A stretch of 57,819 nt of DNA from Candidatus Parcubacteria bacterium (GTDB lineage Bacteria > Patescibacteriota > Patescibacteriia > Patescibacteriales > UBA12075), in the NCBI GenBank assembly GCA_023132155.1, contig JAGLYP010000009.1, positions 1-57,819 of the forward strand. Reading direction: 5' to 3'. The notes under the pieces were generated by a model. It saw only the letters and a program-made list of their open reading frames with translations. It ran no database searches and had not been told where the DNA came from. Shown here piece after piece: positions 8,587 to 18,162 of this stretch (the first letter of the stretch is position 1; each line of letters begins with the position of its first letter). Position numbers and translations under genes: made by a program.

Positions 8587-9585
8587 TCAAAATAACTTCC
8601 TCGCCTCTTCCCAAAACCGCCCGTCTCCATTCACTTGCCACTCCCAATGCCACCATTCAACTCCCCATAAATAAAATTCTTTAAAACCGGTTTTATGGGA
8701 AAAATCAATCATATCTTTAAACTTATCTAGACTCATTGTAATATCTCTTTCTGTTTTTGGCAATTCCTGAAACGGCAACGGTCCCCAAGGCTCGGCTTGT
8801 AATTCTATTACCACCCATTTTTCCGGATTGGAAAAAATACGCGTAATATTTTTCTTAAAACGAAAAAAACCCGGTTCAATCGGATAATGCACATAAGACC
8901 TTAAGAGTTTGGAATAAGTATCCCTATACATTGTGGTGCCGAAAATATCCGCGCGCCTGGCCGCCGGTATCCATGCGGACAATTCTCCGGAATCAGTGAT
9001 AATTATCGGCCTATCATCCAAATTTTTTACTAACGCTATCTCTTTATCCAATAAATCTTTATCCAGCTTAGGGCATTCGCCGAAATTAATCAAAAAAGGT
9101 TCGTTTTCCACCTGCCATGCAATGATATTTTTATTATCTTTATAACGATTTACGGTTAATTCAATATATTCCAATAATTGCTCTTTTTTTTCTTCTTGCG
9201 AAACATTTTCAATCCACCTGGGGAAATGGCACTCTGGCCAGCGCGGCAAACGTCCGCCAACCGCCAAAATTATCTCCGCTCCGGCCTCGCTTGCCTTTTT
9301 AACTTGCCAATCCAAATCCTCCCAGCTGTAATTATCTTTTTCTCCTTCAATTTCGTCCCAATATGCCGCTAATCTGATTTTTTTTACTTTTAAATCATTT
9401 AAAATAGCCAAATAAGTTTCTTGCCAGTCAAGTCCAAGGCTTTCCGCTTGCTTTAAAGAAAAAGTCACGCCATAACTTAAGTCCTCTTTATCATAAATAC
9501 AGCCGCGGCTTAATAAAAAAATTAAAAACAAAAAAATAATTAAAAAAACATAAAAATACCTTATTCTTTTTATTATTTTAAACAT
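8587..9585 (-). CDS. Membrane-anchored TIM-barrel glycoside hydrolase-like protein (clan A)
   Basis: N-terminal TM; IIAWQVENEPF (acid/base-type NEP) and WVVIELQAEPWG (nucleophile-type E). Confidence 0.7.
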   Translation of the reverse strand: MFKIIKRIRYFYVFLIIFLFLIFLLSRGCIYDKEDLSYGVTFSLKQAESLGLDWQETYLAILNDLKVKKIRLAAYWDEIEGEKDNYSWEDLDWQVKKASEAGAEIILAVGGRLPRWPECHFPRWIENVSQEEKKEQLLEYIELTVNRYKDNKNIIAWQVENEPFLINFGECPKLDKDLLDKEIALVKNLDDRPIIITDSGELSAWIPAARRADIFGTTMYRDTYSKLLRSYVHYPIEPGFFRFKKNITRIFSNPEKWVVIELQAEPWGPLPFQELPKTERDITMSLDKFKDMIDFSHKTGFKEFYLWGVEWWHWEWQVNGDGRFWEEARKLF

Positions 9586-9616
9586 TTTAAATTACGCCAA
9601 AAGCGCCAAAATTTTG

Positions 9617-10072
9617 TTAATTAAATAAATCTCCTTCAATTGAATCTTCTGTAAATTCAATCACAATCTCCGCTATCGCGTAGGCCGCGATAACAATTAT
9701 CATTCCGATTATGGCATTTTTTATTTGGCTTTTGGCTTTTGTTACTTCTTCTTCATTGCCACGCGAATTCATCCAGCGAAAACCGCCTAAAATTATCAAA
9801 ACCGTAAAGTACAAGCCCAAAAAACCTAAAAAAATCCTTACTCCGCTTACGACAATACCGCGCACATCCCTGGTTTCACCGCTTGGGCCTTCAAAAACCT
9901 CGCCTACACTCCCTGAATCATTACCCATACCGCTTTGTTTTTGCAGATCCCACAAGCTTGAATCCGCCGCCTTAACATTTTGCGTGTTAATAAACACCGT
10001 AAAAATCCAAAAAAAAGCTAATAATAATACGAAGTGCCCTTTGGGTGAAAATATATTTTTATTCATTTTCAT
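9617..10072 (-). CDS. T4SS_pilin/VirB2-like protein (paralog 2)
   Basis: FLGLYFTVLIILGGFRWMNSRGNEEEVTKAKSQIKNAIIGMIIVIAAYAI core. Confidence 0.8.
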   Translation of the reverse strand: MKMNKNIFSPKGHFVLLLAFFWIFTVFINTQNVKAADSSLWDLQKQSGMGNDSGSVGEVFEGPSGETRDVRGIVVSGVRIFLGFLGLYFTVLIILGGFRWMNSRGNEEEVTKAKSQIKNAIIGMIIVIAAYAIAEIVIEFTEDSIEGDLFN

Positions 10073-10139
10073 AGATATTATGCTATAATTATTTATAATT
10101 ACATTATAGCTAAATTTCTTAAATTATTCAAAAAAATTC

Positions 10140-11579
10140 ATGCGCCTATCCACAAAAATTGCTTATAATACTATTATTCAAATAATCAGCAAAGTTCTTT
10201 CAGTTATAGTTGGCCTGATTTCTGTAGCGATTATTACCCGGCACTTAGGGCAAAACGGCTTTGGGCAATATACGACTATCCTTACTTTTTTATCTTTTTT
10301 TGGAATTATCGCCGATTTTGGATTAACCTTGGTTACCATTCAAATAATCAGCAAACCGGGAGTTGACCAAAACAAAGCCCTGGGAAATTTACTGAGCCTG
10401 CGCTTGGTTTCCGCGCTTATTTTTCTAGGGGCGGCTCCTATAATTGTCTTGCTATTCCCCTATTCCGCTGAAGTTAAAAACGGAGTGGCAATAGCTTCTT
10501 TTTCCTTTCTTTTTATCGCTTTAAACCAAATATTAGTCGGCTTATTCCAGACAAAACTGCGCATGGATAAAGTTTCTATCGCGGAAATCGCAAGCCGCTT
10601 GGCTATGCTTCTTGGAATTATTATTGCCGTAAAATTTAATTATGGCCTGCAAGGCATTTTAATAGCTACTGTTTTTTCAAGTTTTGTCAGTTTTTTGCTT
10701 CATTTTATTTTCTCAAAAAAGTTTGCCGCAATAAGATTAAAATTTGATTTGCCATATTGGTCGGAAATCATGAAGAAATCATGGCCCTTAGCCATCACTA
10801 TTACGCTTAATCTTATCTACCTTAAATCAGATACTTTATTTCTTTCTGTAATTCCAAGAGATTCAGACATCGGCATAATCGCGGAAGTGGGAATATATGG
10901 CGCGGCTTACAAAGTAATTGATGTTTTAATTACGATTCCCTTCATGTTTGCCGGAATAATATTGCCGATAATGGCTAAAAGCTGGGTAGAAAAAAAGACG
11001 GATACTTTCGCGTCTGTTTTGCAAAAATCTTTTGACGTATTAGTAATGCTTGCCCTGCCAATGGCAGTTGGCACGCAATTTATTGCCAATGATGTAATGG
11101 CTATTGTTGCCGGAAATGATTTTTTAGCTTCCGGGCCGATTTTAAAAGTTTTGATTTTTGCCGCTGCCGCAATATTTTTAGGCAATATGTTCGCGCACGC
11201 GGTTATTGCCATAAATAAACAAAAGAAAGTTATCAAATCCTATATTTTTGTGGCTATCACCGCGGTAATCGGCTACCTCATGGTTATCCCGAACTTTTCT
11301 TACATGGGCGCCGCATGGGTTACGATTTATTCCGAATTCGCGATCGCAATCGCCTCTTTCCTGATTGTTTGGAGATATACCCGCTTCATTCCCAAATTTA
11401 CGGTTTTCATAAAATCATTAATTGCCTGTTTAATTATGGCGCTCGCGATATTTATTTTAAAAACTGAAACAAATAATTTAATCATTATTATTTTAAGCGC
11501 TGTTTTTGCTTATTTTACCTCATTATACTTTTTGAGAGCTTTAAGCAAACAAGATATATTGAATTTATTAAACAAATAA
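10140..11579 (+). CDS. Polysaccharide flippase (Wzx/MATE-like)
   Basis: Polytopic; ISKVLSVIVGLISVAIITRHLGQNGFGQYTTILTFLSFFGIIADFGL typical N-terminus. Confidence 0.85.
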   Translation: MRLSTKIAYNTIIQIISKVLSVIVGLISVAIITRHLGQNGFGQYTTILTFLSFFGIIADFGLTLVTIQIISKPGVDQNKALGNLLSLRLVSALIFLGAAPIIVLLFPYSAEVKNGVAIASFSFLFIALNQILVGLFQTKLRMDKVSIAEIASRLAMLLGIIIAVKFNYGLQGILIATVFSSFVSFLLHFIFSKKFAAIRLKFDLPYWSEIMKKSWPLAITITLNLIYLKSDTLFLSVIPRDSDIGIIAEVGIYGAAYKVIDVLITIPFMFAGIILPIMAKSWVEKKTDTFASVLQKSFDVLVMLALPMAVGTQFIANDVMAIVAGNDFLASGPILKVLIFAAAAIFLGNMFAHAVIAINKQKKVIKSYIFVAITAVIGYLMVIPNFSYMGAAWVTIYSEFAIAIASFLIVWRYTRFIPKFTVFIKSLIACLIMALAIFILKTETNNLIIIILSAVFAYFTSLYFLRALSKQDILNLLNK

Positions 11580-11655
11580 TTTAACAGATAAATTTCAATA
11601 TTATTATTCGCATGTCCCGCATTCGTAGTTGCGGGTTCGCGAAGCGAATAACATT

Positions 11656-12744
11656 ATGAAAGATAAAATACTTATTATTAAATCGTCAGCCGCGAATATT
11701 AATCCGCTATTTGCCTTATTTAGCGCGCTTGAGGAAAATAATTATGACTTATTATTTTTTAGCAATGATAAATCATTAATAAAATATTGCAAAGAAAAAA
11801 AATGGCATATTAAAAAAATAAAAAAAATATTCGCGTACGCTCTAACAAAACTTATATATTATAAATTTAAATTTAAATTAAAAAATATTATTTGTTTTGA
11901 TAATAAAGAAAAAATCCTTTTCACGCCTGTGGCCAAAATTTTAAGAATCAAAACCGTTTGGCTGGAATTGCCCGGAGGGAAAGAAAAATCTAATTTTGTT
12001 TTAAATTTCTTGCTTCAAAAAATATCCAAATGGCCAAAAACAATTGTTTTTAAAAAAGATGATAAAAATAGTTTAATAAAATCCGGATTAAGCTCAAAAA
12101 AAATCGCTTTTATCGCTCCGGGCATTAATCTAAAACAAAATAGCCGCCAAGAAAATATTTTTAATAATCTGGCTTATTGCAAAAAATTTCAATCGCAAAA
12201 AAAATTTTTTACTATCGGCACCGCGACAACCTTTAATTCCGCCCAAACAATAGAAATATTATTCGGCGCCGTCAAAAAAGCGCTTCATGTTATTCCAAAT
12301 TTGCAAATTATTATTATCGGGGACGGGGACGAAAGAAAAAAATTAACCTGGCTGGCCAAAAAAATGGAAATAGACGATTTAAGCTGGTTTGTCGGCGAGC
12401 AAGCCCATTTAAATAAATGGTTTGAGGGCTTTGATATTTTTTCAACCTCGCGCGTTAATGCTGATTTATCTGATATTTTTATCTTATTAAAAGCAATGAG
12501 CGCCGGACTGCCGATTATTAGCGCGGAAAACCGCGGATTTGATGATATTATTGAAAATGGCAGAAACGGATTATTACTGCCGAAAGACGATTCCGAACTT
12601 CTTGCCGGCGCGATTATAAAACTGCGGCAAGATAAAAAATTAAGTAAAAACTTGGGGCAAAACGCGAAAAATGATATACGGGATAGGATGAGTTTGGATT
12701 TGATGTTAGGGGATTTTCTGGGAATTTTGGGGGATGGGGGTTAA
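11656..12744 (+). CDS. Glycosyltransferase, group 1 family
   Basis: IIGDGDERKKLTWLAKKMEI, DIFSTSRVNADLSDIFILLKAMSAGLPIISAENRGFDDIIENGRNGLLL. Start set to M10 of ORF. Confidence 0.8.
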   Translation: MKDKILIIKSSAANINPLFALFSALEENNYDLLFFSNDKSLIKYCKEKKWHIKKIKKIFAYALTKLIYYKFKFKLKNIICFDNKEKILFTPVAKILRIKTVWLELPGGKEKSNFVLNFLLQKISKWPKTIVFKKDDKNSLIKSGLSSKKIAFIAPGINLKQNSRQENIFNNLAYCKKFQSQKKFFTIGTATTFNSAQTIEILFGAVKKALHVIPNLQIIIIGDGDERKKLTWLAKKMEIDDLSWFVGEQAHLNKWFEGFDIFSTSRVNADLSDIFILLKAMSAGLPIISAENRGFDDIIENGRNGLLLPKDDSELLAGAIIKLRQDKKLSKNLGQNAKNDIRDRMSLDLMLGDFLGILGDGG

Positions 12745-12781
12745 CATTTACAAAACACCCAATCCATGCTAATAATTATAC

Positions 12782-13495
12782 ATGCGCTATAAATTAATTG
12801 AAAAAAATAAAGATTATTTAATAATCAATAAACCAGCCGGGCTTTTGACGCATGGCGCAAAGCATATCAAGGAAAAATCTTTGATTGATTTTTTATTAGC
12901 TGACTGTCCCGAGCTCTCCGGTGTCGGTGAAGATGATTCACGACCGGGCATTATGCACCGCTTGGACAAGCTTGCTTCAGGGCTTATGGTCATCGCCTTG
13001 AACAATGAAAGTTTTTTTGATCTTAAAAGACAATTCCAAGAAAGAACGATTAATAAATATTATACCGCGCTTACGTTTGGGAAAATTGAAAAGGATGAAG
13101 ATGAAATTAATTTTCCAATCGCGCGTTCAAGCAAAGGCTATAAAATGGCGGCCATGCCTTTGACAAAAAAAGGCGAGGCGAATTTTGAAGGCCGCAACGC
13201 AAAAACAAAATTTGAAATCATTAAAAGATATATTAACTACAGTTTATTAAAAGTAAAAACAGAAACCGGCAGAACCCATCAAGTCAGATGCCATCTGGCG
13301 GCTTACGGACATCCTCTTGTCGGTGATGATTTATACGCAAGCAAAAAAACCAAGATTAAAAATCAAAAATTAAATTTAGGATGTATTTTCTTGATTGCCG
13401 ATGAGTTGGAATTTACAAATTTAAATGGGGAAAGAAAAAAATATAAAATTGAACTGCCTGATGAATTAAAAAAACTTTTGAAAATAATTAAATAA
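12782..13495 (+). CDS. RluA-family pseudouridine synthase
   Basis: RPGIMHRLDKLASGLMVIA catalytic motif; ETGRTHQVRCHLAAYGHPLVGDDLY. Confidence 0.9.
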   Translation: MRYKLIEKNKDYLIINKPAGLLTHGAKHIKEKSLIDFLLADCPELSGVGEDDSRPGIMHRLDKLASGLMVIALNNESFFDLKRQFQERTINKYYTALTFGKIEKDEDEINFPIARSSKGYKMAAMPLTKKGEANFEGRNAKTKFEIIKRYINYSLLKVKTETGRTHQVRCHLAAYGHPLVGDDLYASKKTKIKNQKLNLGCIFLIADELEFTNLNGERKKYKIELPDELKKLLKIIK

Positions 13496-13529
13496 CTTTA
13501 AAAATTAGAAATTAGAAATTAGAAACTTT

Positions 13530-14102
13530 ATGATAATTACCGTAAGCGGGACAATGGGATCCGGAAAAAGCACACTTGCCAAGAAACTCGCGAAAAAATT
13601 AAATTTTGACTATTTTTGCATGGGGCAAATTTTTCGCGATTTGGCAAAAAAAAGAAACATGAGATTAAGAAAATATTTAGAATTAGGGGAAACAGATCCG
13701 AATGTTGACAAGGAGGTAGATGATTATCAAAAAAAATTATCGCAAACTTGTGATAATTTTATAATTGACGGCCGCGTTTCTTTTTATATTATTCCCAAGT
13801 CAATTAAACTATATATTTATTCAAGTATAGAAGTCGGGGCTGAAAGAATTTTTAATGATTTAAAAAATAATTTTTCACGAAATGAGGGAAATTTAAAAAA
13901 CGTTAAAGAAGTAGCAAAAGAAATTAAAAAAAGACTAAAAACAGACAAAAAAAGATATAAAAAATATTATAATATTGATGTTTTTAACCCGAATAATTTT
14001 GATTTAACGATTGACACAAGCGATTTATCCCGTAATGACGTCTTTAATATTGCCTATAATTACATAAAAAGACAAAAACAAAAAAACATTGACAAAAATT
14101 AA
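13530..14102 (+). CDS. Cytidylate kinase-like P-loop kinase (archaeal-type CMK)
   Basis: IITVSGTMGSGKSTLAKKLAKKLNFDYFCMGQIFRDLA; FIIDGRVSFY. Confidence 0.75.
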   Translation: MIITVSGTMGSGKSTLAKKLAKKLNFDYFCMGQIFRDLAKKRNMRLRKYLELGETDPNVDKEVDDYQKKLSQTCDNFIIDGRVSFYIIPKSIKLYIYSSIEVGAERIFNDLKNNFSRNEGNLKNVKEVAKEIKKRLKTDKKRYKKYYNIDVFNPNNFDLTIDTSDLSRNDVFNIAYNYIKRQKQKNIDKN

Positions 14103-14187
14103 TTTTTATTATATTATTCTTACACAAGAATAAAATATTAAATTTTTTAATAGAACTTAATGTTCTGTTTTTAATTCCAAAAAATAT

Positions 14188-14574
14188 ATGGCTGAGGACA
14201 AGAAAGAATCACCTAAAAACAAAGAAAAAAGAGCTGAATCTAAAACTAAAAAAATTCCTGATTTAAAACCGGGAATGACTGTTCGCGTTTATCAAAAAAT
14301 TAAGGAGTTAAATATCAAAGGCGAGGAAAAAGAGCGCATCCAATATTTTGAAGGCATGATTATCGCGAAAAAACACGGCAAAGAAGCCGGCGGCACTATT
14401 ACTGTTAGAAAAATTTCAAACGGCGTTGAGGTGGAAAAAATCTTTCCGCTGAATTTGCCTACCATTGAAAAAATTGAAATAAAGAAACAGGCCGAAGTAA
14501 GGCGCGCCAAACTTTATTTTCTAAAACGCGGATTCAAAAAGAGGCTTAAAGAGAAAGTTATTGCCACTAAATAA
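14188..14574 (+). CDS. rplS: Ribosomal protein bL19
   Basis: PGMTVRVYQKI..ERIQYFEGMIIAKK..GGTITVRKISNGVEVEKIFPLNLPTIEKIEI..VRRAKLYFLK. Confidence 0.9.
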   Translation: MAEDKKESPKNKEKRAESKTKKIPDLKPGMTVRVYQKIKELNIKGEEKERIQYFEGMIIAKKHGKEAGGTITVRKISNGVEVEKIFPLNLPTIEKIEIKKQAEVRRAKLYFLKRGFKKRLKEKVIATK

Positions 14575-14614
14575 AATTTTATTAAAAATCGGGCGAACCC
14601 CATAAAACGCTTAT

Positions 14615-14642
14615 GGTATCACGGGGCGAGCCCCGTGATACC
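14615..14642. repeat. Hairpin GGTATCACGGGGC-GA-GCCCCGTGATACC within nested palindrome (~14592-14665)
   Basis: Perfect 13 bp arms, 2 nt loop; outer ACCCCATAAAA / TTTTACGGGGT arms with one mismatch. Confidence 0.75.
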
Positions 14643-14699
14643 GCAGGTATTTTACGGGGTGAACTTGAGGAGCTTTAAAAATTACATTCCAATTGCATT

Positions 14700-14783
<84 letters not shown>

Positions 14784-14795
14784 CTAAAATATATT

Positions 14796-14869
14796 GGGCG
14801 CATAGCTCAGTTGGCTAGAGCGCTTCGTTTACACCGAAGATGTCCGGGGTTCGAGTCCCTGTGCGCCCA
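14796..14869 (+). tRNA. tRNA-Val (UAC)
   Basis: GGGCGCA...TGCGCCC A; anticodon loop TTTACAC. Confidence 0.95.
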
Positions 14870-14872
14870 CAG

Positions 14873-14942
14873 AAAGGAACTAAGTACCTACGATTTTTCT
14901 TTTGGCGCGCCAAAAGAAAAATCGTAGGTACTTAGTTCCTTT
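14873..14942. repeat. Perfect spacerless 70 bp palindrome downstream of tRNA-Val (possible bidirectional terminator)
   Basis: AAAGGAACTAAGTACCTACGATTTTTCTTTTGGCG followed directly by its exact reverse complement. Confidence 0.9.
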
Positions 14943-14985
14943 TTATATAATTTAAAAATTTCCAATTTTATACTATAATAAAACT

Positions 14986-15417
14986 ATGAACAAGACAACA
15001 ACAAATTCAGAACAGGAAACTTTTGATTGGGCGAAAAATTTCGCGCGGGAGCTTAAAGGCAGTGAAATTATCGGCCTTGTCGGCGATCTTGGAGCCGGCA
15101 AAACCGTCTTTGCCAAAGGTCTGGCAAATGGCCTGGGAATTAAAAAAACAGTTGCCAGCCCGACTTTTGTAATTATGAAAGTATACGAAATCAAAAATCA
15201 AAAATCAAAAATCAAAAATCTGATACATATTGATGCTTACAGATTAAAATCAGAAGCAGATATTATGGCCATCGGCGCGGATGAATATTTTGGACGAAAA
15301 AACACTATAACGGTAATTGAATGGCCGGAGAATATTAAAAAATGTTTGCCAAAAAACGTAATTTATATTAATATAAACATTAAAGAGGGAGATAAAAGAA
15401 TAATAAATAAAAAATAA
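14986..15417 (+). CDS. tsaE: tRNA t6A threonylcarbamoyladenosine ATPase TsaE
   Basis: IIGLVGDLGAGKTVFAKGLANGLG..VASPTFVIMKVY..LIHIDAYRL..ITVIEWPE. Confidence 0.9.
   Translation: MNKTTTNSEQETFDWAKNFARELKGSEIIGLVGDLGAGKTVFAKGLANGLGIKKTVASPTFVIMKVYEIKNQKSKIKNLIHIDAYRLKSEADIMAIGADEYFGRKNTITVIEWPENIKKCLPKNVIYININIKEGDKRIINKK
15190..15220 (+). repeat. Tandem heptamer ATCAAAA x4 (+ATC) inside tsaE
   Basis: Four exact copies read directly from sequence. Confidence 0.95.
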
Positions 15418-15421
15418 ATTT

Positions 15422-15751
15422 ATGGGTTTTGAAAATTCAACAAATATGATAAACGCAAAAAATTATCATGAAAATAAAGGCACACGATTTATAAAAAAAG
15501 AAGAAGCGTCATTTGACAGAAGAGTCGCAAATTTATCTAAAAATCCCAAAAACGCCCTTAAATCCGAGGGAATGAAAGCAGTTGCCAAAAATTTAATGCT
15601 TGTTCAGGAATTATCCTCAAATGATTTAAGAAGAATGGCTGAAGAGGACAATGAAAAACTTGAACAAATTTGCGCTGCATATGATCCTGCCGTTATTACA
15701 ATGCTTTTACAATATTATGAAGTAAATAAAAAAGAGTTAAAGTTAAATTAA
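15422..15751 (+). CDS. Hypothetical protein
   Basis: 109 aa ORF immediately downstream of tsaE on same strand; no recognised domain. Confidence 0.55.
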   Translation: MGFENSTNMINAKNYHENKGTRFIKKEEASFDRRVANLSKNPKNALKSEGMKAVAKNLMLVQELSSNDLRRMAEEDNEKLEQICAAYDPAVITMLLQYYEVNKKELKLN

Positions 15752-15779
15752 CCCTGTAAATCCCCGAATATAAAAACAA

Positions 15780-16295
15780 TTATTTTTTAATAATTGTTTT
15801 TTTGTTTAAAATAATTAATAATACCACCCCCGCCACAATCATTGAATCGGCAATATTGAAAACTGTGAAATATTTTAAATCCAAGTAATCAATTACAAAT
15901 CCGTATTTTACGCGGTCAATAATATTACTTATAGCGCCCAATATAACAAATGTCAAACATGAGGCTTGGCTATATTCTTGCTTTTTTATTAATATCAACC
16001 AAAAATATAATAAAATCAATATAACAACTCCAATAAATACGCTTAAAATGGGGCCTGACAAGGGCAAGGAAAAGGCAATATAATAATTTTTAGCCAAAGT
16101 AAAGCCAAAATAATCAAAAATCAAATCTATCTTAATATTTTCATAACAACTAATGGCCAAAACCTTAAATAACCGGTCCAAAATAACAAAAAAAATGGCT
16201 AAAACAACACAATAAACCATCTTTTTTTTACATGAAAACATATTTTTTCTATCTTTCAAAAATCCCAAAAATCTTAACAATCCCAAAAATCCCAC
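15780..16295 (-). CDS. lspA: Lipoprotein signal peptidase (LspA-like)
   Basis: Four TM-like segments; NIIDRVKYGFVIDYLD and FNIADSMIVAG catalytic Asp motifs. Confidence 0.8.
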   Translation of the reverse strand: MGFLGLLRFLGFLKDRKNMFSCKKKMVYCVVLAIFFVILDRLFKVLAISCYENIKIDLIFDYFGFTLAKNYYIAFSLPLSGPILSVFIGVVILILLYFWLILIKKQEYSQASCLTFVILGAISNIIDRVKYGFVIDYLDLKYFTVFNIADSMIVAGVVLLIILNKKTIIKK

Positions 16296-16304
16296 ATCAA
16301 AAAA

Positions 16305-16682
16305 TCACACTCTGCTCTGCAATTTCGTCTTACAGGCAATACAAGCGCTGGCTACCGGTCTGGCTAGCATGCGTTTCTTGCCAATTGGCTGTTTGCAATA
16401 TTTACAAATTCCATAAGTGCCGTTTTCTATTCTATCTATCGCGGCATCAATGTCTTTCAAGGTGCTTTGCAAAACCTTATCTGTGGCTAAATTTGTTGAA
16501 AACTCGCTAATTTCTTGGGCATTTTCATCAGATTTATCGCCATACTCGGGGAATTTTACTTTAGCATTTTTATCATCACCGGAAATATCTTCCAAATCTT
16601 TTAAAATCTGCTCTTTTCTGGCCAATAACTCTTCTTTTATTGTTTTTATATCACTCTTGCTTAGAGCATTTTCATTTGTCAT
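16305..16682 (-). CDS. TraR/DksA family zinc-finger protein
   Basis: IENGTYGICKYCKQPIGKKRMLARPVASACIACK. Confidence 0.9.
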   Translation of the reverse strand: MTNENALSKSDIKTIKEELLARKEQILKDLEDISGDDKNAKVKFPEYGDKSDENAQEISEFSTNLATDKVLQSTLKDIDAAIDRIENGTYGICKYCKQPIGKKRMLARPVASACIACKTKLQSRV

Positions 16683-16884
16683 ATTTTTAAAGAATATTTT
16701 TCAATTCCCTTAAATAAGTAAAAAACAACCTTTTCTTCAAAAGATTATTTATCTTCAATTATAAGTATAAACCAAAACTGCAAAAATGGCAACACTATTG
16801 ACACAATAAAAATAATGATATATATTTATTTATTGAAACACCAAATGTGCCAGCCTTTTATGACGCTGGTATTTATTATTATAT

Positions 16885-18051
16885 ATGCTAAATCAGGAAC
16901 AACAAATTTTTGAGCAAATAAAAAAAGCGAAAAATATACTAATTACCTTTAATAAAAGATGGGAAGGCGACGCAATCGCTTCGGCTTTGGCGCTTTTTTT
17001 GGTTTGCAAAAAACAAGAAAAAAACGTGGAAATTATAGCTGAAAAATTTAGTGATAGCGCGATTTTTAATTTTTTACCGGCCTATGGCAATATTAAATCT
17101 TCTTTAGATATTTCTCAAGATTTCATTATCTCCCTTGACACAAGCCACGCTAAAGTGGGGCAAATCAAATATAATACAAAAGAAAATTCTCTTGATTTTA
17201 TAATCTCTCCTAAGGGGGGATTTTTTACGCATGATGACATCAGCTCCGGTTCGGAGAATTTTAAATATGATCTAATCATTGTGTTAGACACCCCTGATCT
17301 GGAATCAATCGGAACCGTTTATGACAATAATACAAACTTTTTTTATAAAACACCAATCATAAATATTGACCATCATTCTAATAATGAACGATTCGGCCAA
17401 ATTAACCATGTTGAATTAACCGCTATTTCCACGACTGAAATTTTATTTAATTTAATTTCTGAATACTCTCAAGACGCGATAGACGAAGATATTGCCACAT
17501 GCCTCTTGACGGGCATTATATCCAAAACCAAAAGCTTTAAAACACAAAATATCACTCCGCAATCCTTGGCTATTTCCTCGCAATTAATAACAATAGGCGC
17601 TGACCGGGAAAAAATCGTTAACAGGCTTTATCGCTCTCGTCCCTTAAATCTTTTAAAATTGTGGGGACGGATACTGGCGCGCTTAACCAGTTCACGGGAA
17701 AAAGCCTTGGTGTGGTCAATATTGACTCTGGCTGACTTTAATAAAACCGAAGCTAATGAAAATGACTTAATAGAGTTAATTGATGAACTTATCGTAAGCA
17801 TCCCGCAAGCAAATATAATTATTTTAATTTACGAATCAAATCTTGACGGCGATAAAAACAAAACTCAAAATAATATTACAAAAGCTCTTATTTATTCGGT
17901 AAAGAATATTAATTCTTTAAATTTAGCTAAAAAATTTAAGCCAAGCGGCACAAGAAATTTCGTCAAAATACAGCTGGACAAGCCGCTAAATGAAGCTGAG
18001 CCGGAAATCATTAATACCATAAAAGAGGAGCTGAATAAGCTGCCACAATAA
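16885..18051 (+). CDS. DHH/DHHA1-family phosphoesterase (NrnA-like) with altered motif I
   Basis: [55 protein letters not shown]. Confidence 0.75.
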   Translation: MLNQEQQIFEQIKKAKNILITFNKRWEGDAIASALALFLVCKKQEKNVEIIAEKFSDSAIFNFLPAYGNIKSSLDISQDFIISLDTSHAKVGQIKYNTKENSLDFIISPKGGFFTHDDISSGSENFKYDLIIVLDTPDLESIGTVYDNNTNFFYKTPIINIDHHSNNERFGQINHVELTAISTTEILFNLISEYSQDAIDEDIATCLLTGIISKTKSFKTQNITPQSLAISSQLITIGADREKIVNRLYRSRPLNLLKLWGRILARLTSSREKALVWSILTLADFNKTEANENDLIELIDELIVSIPQANIIILIYESNLDGDKNKTQNNITKALIYSVKNINSLNLAKKFKPSGTRNFVKIQLDKPLNEAEPEIINTIKEELNKLPQ

Positions 18052-18162
18052 TCGCCGTATCGCGGCGCTATCATATGGCTCCGGCAAAATTGATTAAGCC
18101 TCCTTGCAATAATCAAAAATTCCGTGTATAATGAATCAGCTGTTAAAAATAATTTTATATGC

